Source: Fulvivirga sp. (GTDB lineage Bacteria; Bacteroidota; Bacteroidia; Cytophagales; Cyclobacteriaceae). From it: 64,000 nucleotides of DNA. Within the stretch, counting starts at the first letter, position 1. Each line of letters starts with the position of its first letter. The DNA lies in NCBI GenBank assembly GCA_028280565.1, contig JANQLQ010000070.1, positions 25,067 to 89,066 on the forward strand, in the 5' to 3' direction. Below, piece by piece: positions 18,373-27,069 of this stretch. The notes under the pieces are model-generated. The model did no database searches. It was not told the DNA's origin and saw only the letters and a list, made by a program, of their open reading frames with translations. The position numbers and the translations under genes were made by a program.

Positions 18373-21300
18373 TTATAGCTTTTCCTCGTTCACTTTTTTG
18401 ATAGAATAGACAACCATTTTCACCGGCCCCAACAACCCTGAGGGCTGTAGATCATGATCTTTTAGTACATCAAAATGGTACGTTGTAAATGTTTTTCGCT
18501 TTGATCTACGCTCCCCGGGAGAAGCTAACCAGGGTGGATAGGCTTTGATCGGGCTGTCTTTTGCTGAATGATAAACTACATCTTGGGGCCAGCGCTCGTC
18601 CCCTACCAAGCGGTTGATCATAGCATTCGTCACCTTTATCGATAGTTTGTTTTGGCCTTTTTTCACAAAACCTGTGACATCCACCTGGTAGGGAGGTTTC
18701 CACAAGCTGCGAACTTTTTGATCGTTGACGAAAACTTCGGCAATACTTTTTACTTCTCCCAGGTCAAGAATTATACTTCTTTTTTTCGCTCCTTTTAGGG
18801 TAAAGGAGGTTTCGTACGTAGCTGTACCGGAGAAATACCTTATCGCCTCGTCATCATGTTTTGTCCAGTCCGTTAATTCTTGGAAAGCAACTTTTTTAAA
18901 GGCTCCATCGGCCTCCGCAAAGCTAACGTTCCACCCAGTTTTAAGCTCCTTTTCCAAAACGATCAACCTGCTTGACTTGCGCTGCTTATTTTTTGAAGGC
19001 GATATAGGTTCTTTGAATACGACAAAAATGGAGCCGTGACCCTCCAAAGTTAGGGGTAGCGTAATCCCCTTTTCATCTTTTGTAAACTCGATCTCTTCAC
19101 AAACCCCCGTACCAGGATCCCATACTCCAGGTATTTTACCAGGCACTCTAAACCGGGCAGTGACCTTGACCTTGTTTTTGGCCGGATTTGCGATGAAGTA
19201 AATATCTGTTTCTCCGTGCTGCCTATGTATGTAGTTCAGCTTCACTACCTGGCCCTGTGGATCATACTGAAAATCTGGATCGACCTTTAGAGTATCTAAA
19301 GCCATTGTTAGAGTGGTATCCCAGGTGATTTTGCCTTTCCCAAGGGAGTTCCATCGAGTCGTATTTCCTGCTACGTCTCCCCAAATTTCATGGATGACCT
19401 GCATTGTACTTGCGTCATAAACGATTTCGTACAGGTCGTTTTTAGCTTTTTGTGGCCTAGGGGCAACGATCGTGGCTCCCTCTTGTACTAACCTTTTTAT
19501 CTCGCGGATCAATCCCGGCGTCATAACCGGGTCCCTAAATACCAGCAGGTGGTAAGAAGCACCGGAAGGTAAGTATAATTTACCCTCTTCTACCCGCATT
19601 TGTTTAACAAGATCAAAGTTTACGCCATCATAGTCATACCCCGATGGCAGTCGCGGTCGCAGCTCATCTCTTAACCCAAGATACCCGGGGATCCCTTCGC
19701 CGGTGAAATAGCAAACGTCCCTCACCGGTTGTCCCTGCTGTAGTAAAAACTGGCACCTTGTCAAATAGTCAAACCAACCTTTAGCATGCATGAACCAGGT
19801 ATTGAGCCGTTGAAAGTGGTTTCCAAACCGGGTCAGTGTGAAACCCGGACCTATTTCGTACGGCTGGTGTACATAGCTACTCAAAACGAATTGGTTAACA
19901 CCCAGTGTAAAGTTTTCATCCCCTATTTTCTTGAGATCATGAGGCATCAATCCCCAGGCTTCGGCCCGGCCCCCGGTGAATGCTTCTACCGCTACTTTTT
20001 TCTTTCCAAGTGTATGGGCTACGGAAGCTGCGTTTTTACAATCCGCTCTCGGCGTGCCTTCAGTAGTCCAGGACTCCCCCATCGGGACATCGGTATGCTG
20101 ATGATAGAGGATAGGATCGTATAAATAGTGCTGCATCCCGGACCCTTCTCCCAGGACTTGGATGCCTTGTGCTTTACACAACTCATGCATCTTGGCCCAG
20201 TAGTTTTCACTGATCAACCCGGCAATGGTATTTCTTAGGTCCTGTAGGAACCGGTTTGATCCTTCATAGGAATTTGCCACCCTTCCCCCAGCCATGACCG
20301 GTAACCAAGGAAGGATGGAATATCCATTTCGCTCATAAAAAAGGGTCTCGAAACCCTTTGTCCAGTTTTGTGTACCCGCTTCCCAACTCTCCATTTGCAT
20401 GTAATCCAGCGGTTTTCCAACGGATTTTAGGGAGAGGTCATTGATTTTAGCGACATAATGATCAAAATGGATTTGGGTAGCTTGGGCATCCATCTTATCG
20501 CTTTCAAACCCCCGGCCCGCATCGGAAGCAGGTCCGTTTCTTTTGAGTGTCGAGGTGTACCCTATTCGAAGGATGGTCCAAGCCCCCGGGGGAGCTTTCC
20601 ATGTGAGATTTCCTTCTTCATCCACCATTTGCGAAAGGTCGATGATGTCTTTTTCGGGAAGGTACATGCCCTGTGGCAGTTGTTCCTTCACCGATGCATT
20701 GAGTTCACGCTGATGCACGAGCTGACGATCATGGCGGGTCCTTTTTGACTGGCCGCTTTTCGCTTCCCAAAGATGGACGGCGGGCGACCCGTATACTCTT
20801 ATTTCTCCTACATCTACCTTTTGCTGGACCAATCGCATGGGGTGGCGATCGTTGCCTTTCGAAAAATGCACATTAACTCGCAAATACCTAGCCGTGATCT
20901 TAGGAAAAGATAGGGTCGTGGTTTTAGCAACACCTTCGGATTTAAGGTTTAATGGAACAGTTTGGTCCAGTTTTTTAAAGTTGCTGCCGTCGGCAGCATA
21001 GGACACACTGGCATAGGTGTCAAAGAAATTATTGACCTTCATATTGTCAAATTCAATCCTCCGTAGATCTCGTTTTTTGCCGAGGTCAATCAACAGCCGG
21101 GTGGTGCTCCCAAGGCTGTCCCTTTTAAAGCTCGCCCGGGGCTGCGGGTTTCCATCGATCAAGACCCCAGGTTGATCGACTTGACCTTTTTGTAACGAAA
21201 CATTCTCAATATCCCAGGGCATTTCATTGGAAATGGCGGGAAAAGCCAGGGTCGCTATTTCTTTGTAGAAGCTTCTCACTTTGGGTTTGGGCAGTTGCAT

Positions 21301-21789
21301 CGTAAGGTTGGCATTGCCAATAACCGTTGTATCTTTCCATACGATCTGTTTCATCGAGTTTTCGGGTGTGATCCAAGGCCCCCCTGACATGCTCCAGCCG
21401 TCGCTGTTGAAAATGCCAAAAGTCAACCCGAGGCTATCTGCCTTTTTCATGGCAAATGCAACATGATCCAACCACTTATCCCCCATAAAAACCACATCCC
21501 CCGGGGGTAGCATGCCTATGTTGAACAAGATCACACCGCCAATTCCGACCTGGGCCATGGCTTCCAGGTCGTTTGAAATACCTTTCTTGGTCACGTTGCC
21601 ATTCATCCAGTGCCACCACGTAAGTACCTTGCTGTCGTTCGGTGGGTTTTTAAACTGATCCTCCAACGATTGGGAATAAACCATACGGCCAAGGCCCGGT
21701 AGCTCCATGGTTATCACCAGGCATAGCATGAGCCTGGGCAATAAAGTAGTTTTTTTAAAACCGATCATTTTTATGAGATAATGATCCAT
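18373..21789 (-). CDS. GH106 alpha-L-rhamnosidase, secreted
   Basis: The product has 1138 residues. The ATG at 21789 is accepted; an internal ATG at 21768 would also leave the signal region (ending near MVYSQ). The mature N-terminus reads FKNPPNDSKVLTWWHWMNG followed by GISNDLEAMAQVGIGG, the start of the GH106 catalytic barrel. It is followed by a long barrel and by C-terminal beta-sandwich domains with a carbohydrate-binding look (EVFVNDQKVRSLWKPPYQVDVTGF). GH106 enzymes release alpha-L-rhamnose by inversion and are typical of rhamnogalacturonan and other rhamnose-containing glycan PULs. The gene starts 1 bp after the stop of the upstream sulfatase, a clear operon. Catalytic glutamates were not assigned. 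Confidence 0.85.
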   Translation of the reverse strand: MDHYLIKMIGFKKTTLLPRLMLCLVITMELPGLGRMVYSQSLEDQFKNPPNDSKVLTWWHWMNGNVTKKGISNDLEAMAQVGIGGVILFNIGMLPPGDVVFMGDKWLDHVAFAMKKADSLGLTFGIFNSDGWSMSGGPWITPENSMKQIVWKDTTVIGNANLTMQLPKPKVRSFYKEIATLAFPAISNEMPWDIENVSLQKGQVDQPGVLIDGNPQPRASFKRDSLGSTTRLLIDLGKKRDLRRIEFDNMKVNNFFDTYASVSYAADGSNFKKLDQTVPLNLKSEGVAKTTTLSFPKITARYLRVNVHFSKGNDRHPMRLVQQKVDVGEIRVYGSPAVHLWEAKSGQSKRTRHDRQLVHQRELNASVKEQLPQGMYLPEKDIIDLSQMVDEEGNLTWKAPPGAWTILRIGYTSTLKRNGPASDAGRGFESDKMDAQATQIHFDHYVAKINDLSLKSVGKPLDYMQMESWEAGTQNWTKGFETLFYERNGYSILPWLPVMAGGRVANSYEGSNRFLQDLRNTIAGLISENYWAKMHELCKAQGIQVLGEGSGMQHYLYDPILYHQHTDVPMGESWTTEGTPRADCKNAASVAHTLGKKKVAVEAFTGGRAEAWGLMPHDLKKIGDENFTLGVNQFVLSSYVHQPYEIGPGFTLTRFGNHFQRLNTWFMHAKGWFDYLTRCQFLLQQGQPVRDVCYFTGEGIPGYLGLRDELRPRLPSGYDYDGVNFDLVKQMRVEEGKLYLPSGASYHLLVFRDPVMTPGLIREIKRLVQEGATIVAPRPQKAKNDLYEIVYDASTMQVIHEIWGDVAGNTTRWNSLGKGKITWDTTLTMALDTLKVDPDFQYDPQGQVVKLNYIHRQHGETDIYFIANPAKNKVKVTARFRVPGKIPGVWDPGTGVCEEIEFTKDEKGITLPLTLEGHGSIFVVFKEPISPSKNKQRKSSRLIVLEKELKTGWNVSFAEADGAFKKVAFQELTDWTKHDDEAIRYFSGTATYETSFTLKGAKKRSIILDLGEVKSIAEVFVNDQKVRSLWKPPYQVDVTGFVKKGQNKLSIKVTNAMINRLVGDERWPQDVVYHSAKDSPIKAYPPWLASPGERRSKRKTFTTYHFDVLKDHDLQPSGLLGPVKMVVYSIKKVNEEKL

Positions 21790-21790
21790 A

Positions 21791-23251
21791 TTATAATCCC
21801 GTTTTTTCCAGTTCTTCTTTCGTCAATGGAAATCTTTTAGAAGGGGCATGTGAAGACTGCATGATCTCTCGTATTTCCGAAACCACCCCCGGGTATTCTG
21901 CAGCCAAGTCGGTCGTTTCTCCTAAATCTTCTGAAAGATCATACAACTCAAATTCTTCTTCTTTGACATAATAGACCCCTTTCCACTTTCCTTTTCTAAC
22001 CGCTTGCTTATACTGCGTTTTCTTGAAGTCAATCGTTTCGTTGAACTCCCAATAGAGGTGATCGTGGGGTTTTTGCGGTTTTCCCAGCAGTGCAGGTAAG
22101 AACGAAATACCATCCAGGCCTGCCGGTACCGGTGCACCGGCGATCTCGCACACCGTGGGCAGCACATCCCAAAAGGCAGAGACATGCCCTGAACGGGCCC
22201 CCGCCTGCACTTTCCCCGGCCATTTTACGATCATAGGGGAATGAAAACCGCCTTCGTAGAATGACCTTTTGTACTCCCGGAAAGGGCCATTGGAGTCGAA
22301 GAAGTCATGCTGGTGACCGCCTTCGTTATGCGCCCCATTATCGGTAGTGAAGAGGAGTACGGTGTTTTTAGCAATGTCCAGTTCCTCCGTTTTAGCAATG
22401 ACTTCTCCTACGTAAGCGTCTAATGCTTTCATCATGGAAATAAAAGCACGTTCAGGAGCAGGTAAGGTATCGTTTTTCGGTACGGGATATTGATCATGGT
22501 ACTCCATAGGGGCATGCGGAAGGCTGTAGGCAAGGTACAAGAAAAAGGGGCGATCTTTATTGCGTTCCATAAAAGCCATGCCCTTGTTCGTAACCAGGCG
22601 ATCCATGTTGGCGGGCCGCTTTTTGAGTTCTTCCTCGGTTAGGTGGTAAAGTTTCCCGTTCTCATAGATGGGTTCTGTATTCAACTTGGAATAGGCTTCA
22701 TAAGGTTTGTGCTTCCCATCTTCATCCCAAAGCCCGTCCACCATGACGTTGACCTTATTCGGAAAATCGGAGCTCAATTTACCCCAGTGATAATCAAAGC
22801 CGCGATCGTAAGGCGTTTGATCGGTAAGTTCTCCTCCCAGATGCCACCTGCCAGACATCCCGGTTACGTAGCCCGTATTTTTTTTGATCGCTTCCGGGAT
22901 AGTGATCACCGCGTCCGTCAATGGAGCTACACCGATGCCCGGGAAGAATTTGTTGCCCCTCACCGGGGAGTGCCCGGTATGTAATCCTGTCATGAGCGAG
23001 GCCCTGGAAGGCGCGCATACGGCAGAGCCTGCATAATGTTGGGTAAATAACATACCCTCTTTGGCCATCCGGTCAATATTTGGGGTAGAAAAAGAGCTTT
23101 GTCCTAAAAAAGAGAGGTCTCCCCAGCCCATATCATCGGCTAGGATATAGATGATATTGGGGGGATTCTCATTTTTGGACTCCCCCTGCTCCATGGACTT
23201 TTTACACCCGAACAGGGAAATCAAAAGGGCGGCCATAAGAAATACTTTCAT
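21791..23251 (-). CDS. Sulfatase (S1 family), lipoprotein
   Basis: The start at 23251 makes the ATG overlap the TAA of the upstream GH42-like gene (TAATG) and gives a lipoprotein leader (lipobox LFGC). The 486-residue product has metal-site DD in LADDMGWGD and the formylglycine motif CAPSR (Cys about 79). LTTDNG..NEGGHQHDFFDSNGPFREYKRS follows in the middle, a pattern common in arylsulfatase-A-like S1 subfamilies. The coupled arrangement with the GH42-like and GH106 genes suggests that sulfate removal is linked to rhamnose and galactose removal. Position specificity is not readable. Confidence 0.88.
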   Translation of the reverse strand: MKVFLMAALLISLFGCKKSMEQGESKNENPPNIIYILADDMGWGDLSFLGQSSFSTPNIDRMAKEGMLFTQHYAGSAVCAPSRASLMTGLHTGHSPVRGNKFFPGIGVAPLTDAVITIPEAIKKNTGYVTGMSGRWHLGGELTDQTPYDRGFDYHWGKLSSDFPNKVNVMVDGLWDEDGKHKPYEAYSKLNTEPIYENGKLYHLTEEELKKRPANMDRLVTNKGMAFMERNKDRPFFLYLAYSLPHAPMEYHDQYPVPKNDTLPAPERAFISMMKALDAYVGEVIAKTEELDIAKNTVLLFTTDNGAHNEGGHQHDFFDSNGPFREYKRSFYEGGFHSPMIVKWPGKVQAGARSGHVSAFWDVLPTVCEIAGAPVPAGLDGISFLPALLGKPQKPHDHLYWEFNETIDFKKTQYKQAVRKGKWKGVYYVKEEEFELYDLSEDLGETTDLAAEYPGVVSEIREIMQSSHAPSKRFPLTKEELEKTGL

Positions 23252-25248
23252 TATTTTTTCCATAAAAGCACCTGGGTCTCTCCCGGTTTTAGTGTTAGGG
23301 TCGTTGGGTTATTATGACTACTGAATAAAAGGCTTTGGGGCAATATTTTCGGCCTTTTCATCTCAATTTCCACTTCTTCCTCATTCTTATTGACCAGTAC
23401 GGTAATGTAGTTTTCCCCGGATCGCATTACCCTTAGCAGGACTTTAGGATATTGCCGGGCGAATTGGAAATGGACCGACTCCAGGGCGCTTGAAAGCTCT
23501 TTGGAAAGCCATTGGGCCAACGGCGCGTTATCTTTCTGCCAAGCGCCTAATCCTACCAGCGAAGGGATCCAAACCACCTCTCCCTTTCCATAACGATGCC
23601 TGCTGGCGGTCACGATGTTTTGTCCTGTGCCGATCGCTTCAGCGTCAAACAGCTTTAGCTCTCCTTTCCACAGGTGGGCAGGCAATGATCCGCCTGGATC
23701 ATCCAGGGTTAGTGTGAAGAACTCCTCAATGTGCTTGAATTCATTTACCCCGGCACCAAAGACTTTTTGTAATGGCCACCCGGTGCGCATCACGTTGTGC
23801 ACATTTTCATCAAAGTATCCTGTAAGGCCACTGGCAATCAATTTGCCCCCGGACTTCACAAAGGAATCGATCTTATCCCAGCTACGCGAAGGCAGGGCGA
23901 CCTGGTTGGCCAAAATGACCACTTGTCCTTGGCCGTTCTCCCAGTTGAAATCGTCAGACGCTACTAAGTTGGCCGAAACACCCATTTCCTGTAATGCCTC
24001 ATAGTAGGCTAACGCTGACTTGATACAAGCTCCCTGGCTACGACCAGCATACCTCGGAGCTGGAGCCCATTTCACCTGGTAGCGGTTTTGGATGATCATA
24101 GCTTCGGGCACATAAACGATATGAACGTCAGAGGTGACGGGAGTCGCTGATCCGAAAATGGACGGATTGCTTCCCAGGGTCTCTCCCACTTTTTTCGCCA
24201 TCCGCAGCCGGTCAGTCGGTTCGTTATAATTCGTGATCATACCCCATTCTCCCGCCTCTGCCCCGGTCGTGCGCTGGTTGAGCGACCAGAAAATGATCCC
24301 TTCGGCCCCACATCCGATACTGGTCCAAAGCCATTGGGCTATTTCTTCTTGGGTAGGATTCATAGGGTAATAGCTGCTGTAGGTATTGTTGCCTCCTTGC
24401 AGTTCCGTCACCCAGAAAGATAAAGGGCCGGCACCGGCGCGTATGATATCATTATTCGCTGAAATGGCTATGGGATATTGATCACGATCAAAATAGCCAA
24501 AATGCCAACTCGGATGCATCGAGGCGCCTAATGACGATAGAAAAGGATGCCATTGGGAAAAGTCATATTCCGGGAGGTTATTAAACAACATATGTGGATT
24601 TGCATGCTGCGGATGTTTTGTGTCGTACCTTTTCACCTCGTCGGAAAGCCACTGAAGATACCATGTATTGTAGTCGCGCAGGAACATTTCGGGTAAAAGC
24701 TCCTCTTTGCGGTAGCCATTGTCATAGTTACTTGCTTCACGGTTCGCCAGCCATTGCTGGTATTTTGTTTTGGTAAAAGGTTCTTCCAGGGGCGCCTTAC
24801 CTGCCCCGGGTTCGTTGATGAGCACCCAAGTATATAGGGCAGGGTGGTCTTTAAAATGCGTGACCACTTGCCGGATGTACTCGGCAATGCGCTTTTGATG
24901 ATTTTCGGTTCTCGGGAATTTAAAGCCCCCCACATTCCCCGGGTCGACGGCTGGAAATAGGGTGGCGAATACCTTTATCCCATTTTCATGCGCCAGGTCA
25001 AAAGCACGATCATAGGCACTAAAATCCCAGTTTCCTGTCCCTTGGTTTAAATGCTCTTCGAAAATCCTGATACGTGTGACGGTCATTTTGTTTTCTTTGA
25101 GCAGGTGGAACCAGGTCTCAACATCCTTAGCTTCCTGTGCCGGCTCTATGATCACCTGTGCTCCTAAGGCGGGGATCTCGGTGGATTGAGTGTAGGCAAG
25201 AACGGCGCTCCATAAGGTAAGGAGAATAGTGATCGTATTTTTTATCAT
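23251..25248 (-). CDS. GH42-like beta-galactosidase, secreted
   Basis: The start at 25248 (51 bp inside the longest frame) gives a signal peptide ending near LAYTQ. The 665-residue product opens with the GH42-type barrel: LGAQVIIEPAQ, a repeated EEHLNQG...WDFSAYDRAFDLA, and WVLINEPGAG with the acid/base E (about 146). The probable nucleophile is E about 282 in FWVTELQGG. The middle region (about 370-530) resembles the GH42 trimerisation domain (SWDKIDSFVKSGGKLIASGL). GH42 releases beta-galactose from oligosaccharides. Its signal peptide is notable, since many GH42 enzymes are cytoplasmic. It overlaps the next sulfatase start by one base. Confidence 0.78.
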   Translation of the reverse strand: MIKNTITILLTLWSAVLAYTQSTEIPALGAQVIIEPAQEAKDVETWFHLLKENKMTVTRIRIFEEHLNQGTGNWDFSAYDRAFDLAHENGIKVFATLFPAVDPGNVGGFKFPRTENHQKRIAEYIRQVVTHFKDHPALYTWVLINEPGAGKAPLEEPFTKTKYQQWLANREASNYDNGYRKEELLPEMFLRDYNTWYLQWLSDEVKRYDTKHPQHANPHMLFNNLPEYDFSQWHPFLSSLGASMHPSWHFGYFDRDQYPIAISANNDIIRAGAGPLSFWVTELQGGNNTYSSYYPMNPTQEEIAQWLWTSIGCGAEGIIFWSLNQRTTGAEAGEWGMITNYNEPTDRLRMAKKVGETLGSNPSIFGSATPVTSDVHIVYVPEAMIIQNRYQVKWAPAPRYAGRSQGACIKSALAYYEALQEMGVSANLVASDDFNWENGQGQVVILANQVALPSRSWDKIDSFVKSGGKLIASGLTGYFDENVHNVMRTGWPLQKVFGAGVNEFKHIEEFFTLTLDDPGGSLPAHLWKGELKLFDAEAIGTGQNIVTASRHRYGKGEVVWIPSLVGLGAWQKDNAPLAQWLSKELSSALESVHFQFARQYPKVLLRVMRSGENYITVLVNKNEEEVEIEMKRPKILPQSLLFSSHNNPTTLTLKPGETQVLLWKK

Positions 25249-25383
25249 GGGTTCATGTTTGGTTGGCTTTGATGTTTGAAGCCACTTTGTACAATCCACT
25301 TGGCAGCAGGTTCAGAGAACCTGGCAATACGGGGGCACGGGTTTGGAAAACCCGCGCCTGGTAAGGGTAAATCAATTTTGAGT

Positions 25384-26757
25384 TCATTGCTTTTTTTCAA
25401 GTACTTTCTTATACCTGGGAGGGTACCATGCATCTATTTTTTGTTTTAATTGCTCAACTTTCCTAGGAAATCTTTTAGCCAAATTGGTATTTTCATAAGG
25501 GTCTTCGATGACATTGTATAAGCGTACGGGTTCACTCCTTACCTCCTTATGGATCAAATAATTATTCGCTTGTTCATTTTCGAAAGTTCCCTCATAGGAC
25601 AGGACGAGTTTCCACGGTCCTTCCATGCACCAAAGGTATCTGAGCGAGGCCTCGGGGTCGTCTTTATCGACAATATCGTGCCTGTATGCCTCTCCAAACA
25701 GAATATCCCTCTCGATAGGTTCTTCCTCTACCAGCTTATTCCAAAGATCAAGCCCCGGCAAACCAGGGGGTAATTGTGCCTGGGCCGCGCCAAGAATAGT
25801 AGGGAACAGGTCAATATTAGAGACAAGTTCATTCCTTAAAGCTGGTTTAAGCCTACCGGGCCATGAAAACATGATCGGGGTCCTGATCCCACCCTCCATG
25901 GGGGTCTGTTTACTGCGGGCGGCAAACTTGCCACTGGTAGCTTGCTGAATCCAGCCATTGTCGCATAGGTAATACACCAAGGTATTTTCTCTTAATCCTC
26001 TCGCGTCAAGAAAGTTGATCAATTGGCCACAGGTGATGTCAAACCACTCTACCATAGCATAATATTTTGCAATGTAGGGAGACTTCACCCGGGAGGCGTA
26101 TTTCTTGTAGAGTGAATCCGGGGGAGTATGTGGGTTATGCGGCATAAAGGGCGCATACCACAGGTAAAACGGCTTATTTTCAGCCATGGCAAAATCAACA
26201 AAACTGAAAATAGTATCCAATCCTTGTCGCCCTATGTTCAAACCTTTATCGCCATGCCGGGACCCCTCGGTCATACCATGGGTAAAGCCCCCGCGTTCAA
26301 AGCTACCTTCCCACCATTTCCCGGATTGAAAGGACAGGTAGCCTTCTTTTTGTAAAACCCTGGGTAGACTAGGGTTCTGATCTATGCTTTCTAAAAGCTC
26401 TTCCCGTGGAAAAACGGGTTTCTTATTTTTTTTCAAAGGGTCGTTCCCAGTGATCTTATGCTGGTGTGGGTAAAGGCCCGTGGCAATGGTCATGAGAGAA
26501 GGCCTGCATATGGGGGTGGTTACATACCCTCTTGTGAAAACGATACTTTCAGAGGCCAGCTTATCGAGGTTGGGGGTTTCAATCACCGCGTGCCCCATGA
26601 AACCATAGTCATCCCAGGCCTGGTCATCGCTAAGGATCAAAACTATGTTTGGCTTCCCGGGATTGTCGTTTTCCTGTTTATTCATCAGCTTTTGCGCATT
26701 TATCGTTATGGGTGACATAAACACACAAAAGAGGGGGAATAATATGACCAATCTCAT
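25384..26757 (-). CDS. Sulfatase (S1 family) with an atypical CRPSL active-site motif
   Basis: The ATG at 26757 is chosen over a TTG 21 bp earlier; it gives a signal peptide (ending SPITINAQ). The 457-residue product has DD in ILSDDQAWDDYG and Cys about 84 in PICRPSLMTIATG. The formylglycine signature is C-x-P-x-R, but here the last position is Leu (C-R-P-S-L). The rest of the fold is normal, including YYLCDNGWIQ and the C-terminal RLYNVIEDPYENTNL. It is therefore either a subfamily that tolerates Leu or an enzyme of altered maturation. It heads the sulfatase/GH42/sulfatase/GH106 group, 136 bp before the GH42 gene. Confidence 0.82.
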   Translation of the reverse strand: MRLVILFPLFCVFMSPITINAQKLMNKQENDNPGKPNIVLILSDDQAWDDYGFMGHAVIETPNLDKLASESIVFTRGYVTTPICRPSLMTIATGLYPHQHKITGNDPLKKNKKPVFPREELLESIDQNPSLPRVLQKEGYLSFQSGKWWEGSFERGGFTHGMTEGSRHGDKGLNIGRQGLDTIFSFVDFAMAENKPFYLWYAPFMPHNPHTPPDSLYKKYASRVKSPYIAKYYAMVEWFDITCGQLINFLDARGLRENTLVYYLCDNGWIQQATSGKFAARSKQTPMEGGIRTPIMFSWPGRLKPALRNELVSNIDLFPTILGAAQAQLPPGLPGLDLWNKLVEEEPIERDILFGEAYRHDIVDKDDPEASLRYLWCMEGPWKLVLSYEGTFENEQANNYLIHKEVRSEPVRLYNVIEDPYENTNLAKRFPRKVEQLKQKIDAWYPPRYKKVLEKKQ

Positions 26758-26780
26758 TAGATATTGTCTTAGTCTCAACT

Positions 26781-27005
26781 TTAGTCCAGCAATGGCCTGG
26801 CTGCATTTGTTTCACTCGACTTTTCAGTCAATCTCAAGAGGTACAGACCCTTCGAGAGCTTGAGGTCTACACGCCCTATCCCAACTTTATTCCTGTTCTT
26901 TTGGGCCTGCGGAGCGTCGAGCAAAATCTCCTTCCTTTTGAGACTGGCCGGGTTCATGTGGGATTTAGCATAGGCTTTCAAATTTATCGCTAGTTTCCTG
27001 TTCAC
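26781..27005 (-). pseudogene. Possible remnant of a T9SS C-terminal sorting domain
   Basis: A 74-codon frame between the upstream GH74-like gene and a sulfatase gene reads NPAS..EILLDAPQAQ..., ending KLSKGLYLLRLT. Type A T9SS sorting domains usually run PNPxxxxL...V.L..L..G.YLL.L, so this looks like a decayed tail left from a lost secreted protein. No independent gene function is claimed. It may be a fortuitous frame. Confidence 0.35.
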
Positions 27006-27018
27006 CTGTGTTGGATCA

Positions 27019-27051
27019 GGATTCCCCAGGAGGATGATCCTTGGGGAATCC
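27019..27051. terminator. Hairpin downstream of the GH74-like pair
   Basis: A perfect 10-bp stem, GGATTCCCCA with TGGGGAATCC, has an internal GGATGATCC tract. It starts 19 bp after the stop of the GH74-like gene. There is no long T-run on the minus strand, so it is a hairpin of terminator or stability type rather than a textbook terminator. Confidence 0.5.
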
Positions 27052-27069
27052 TTTCAATGGGAACAAAGA

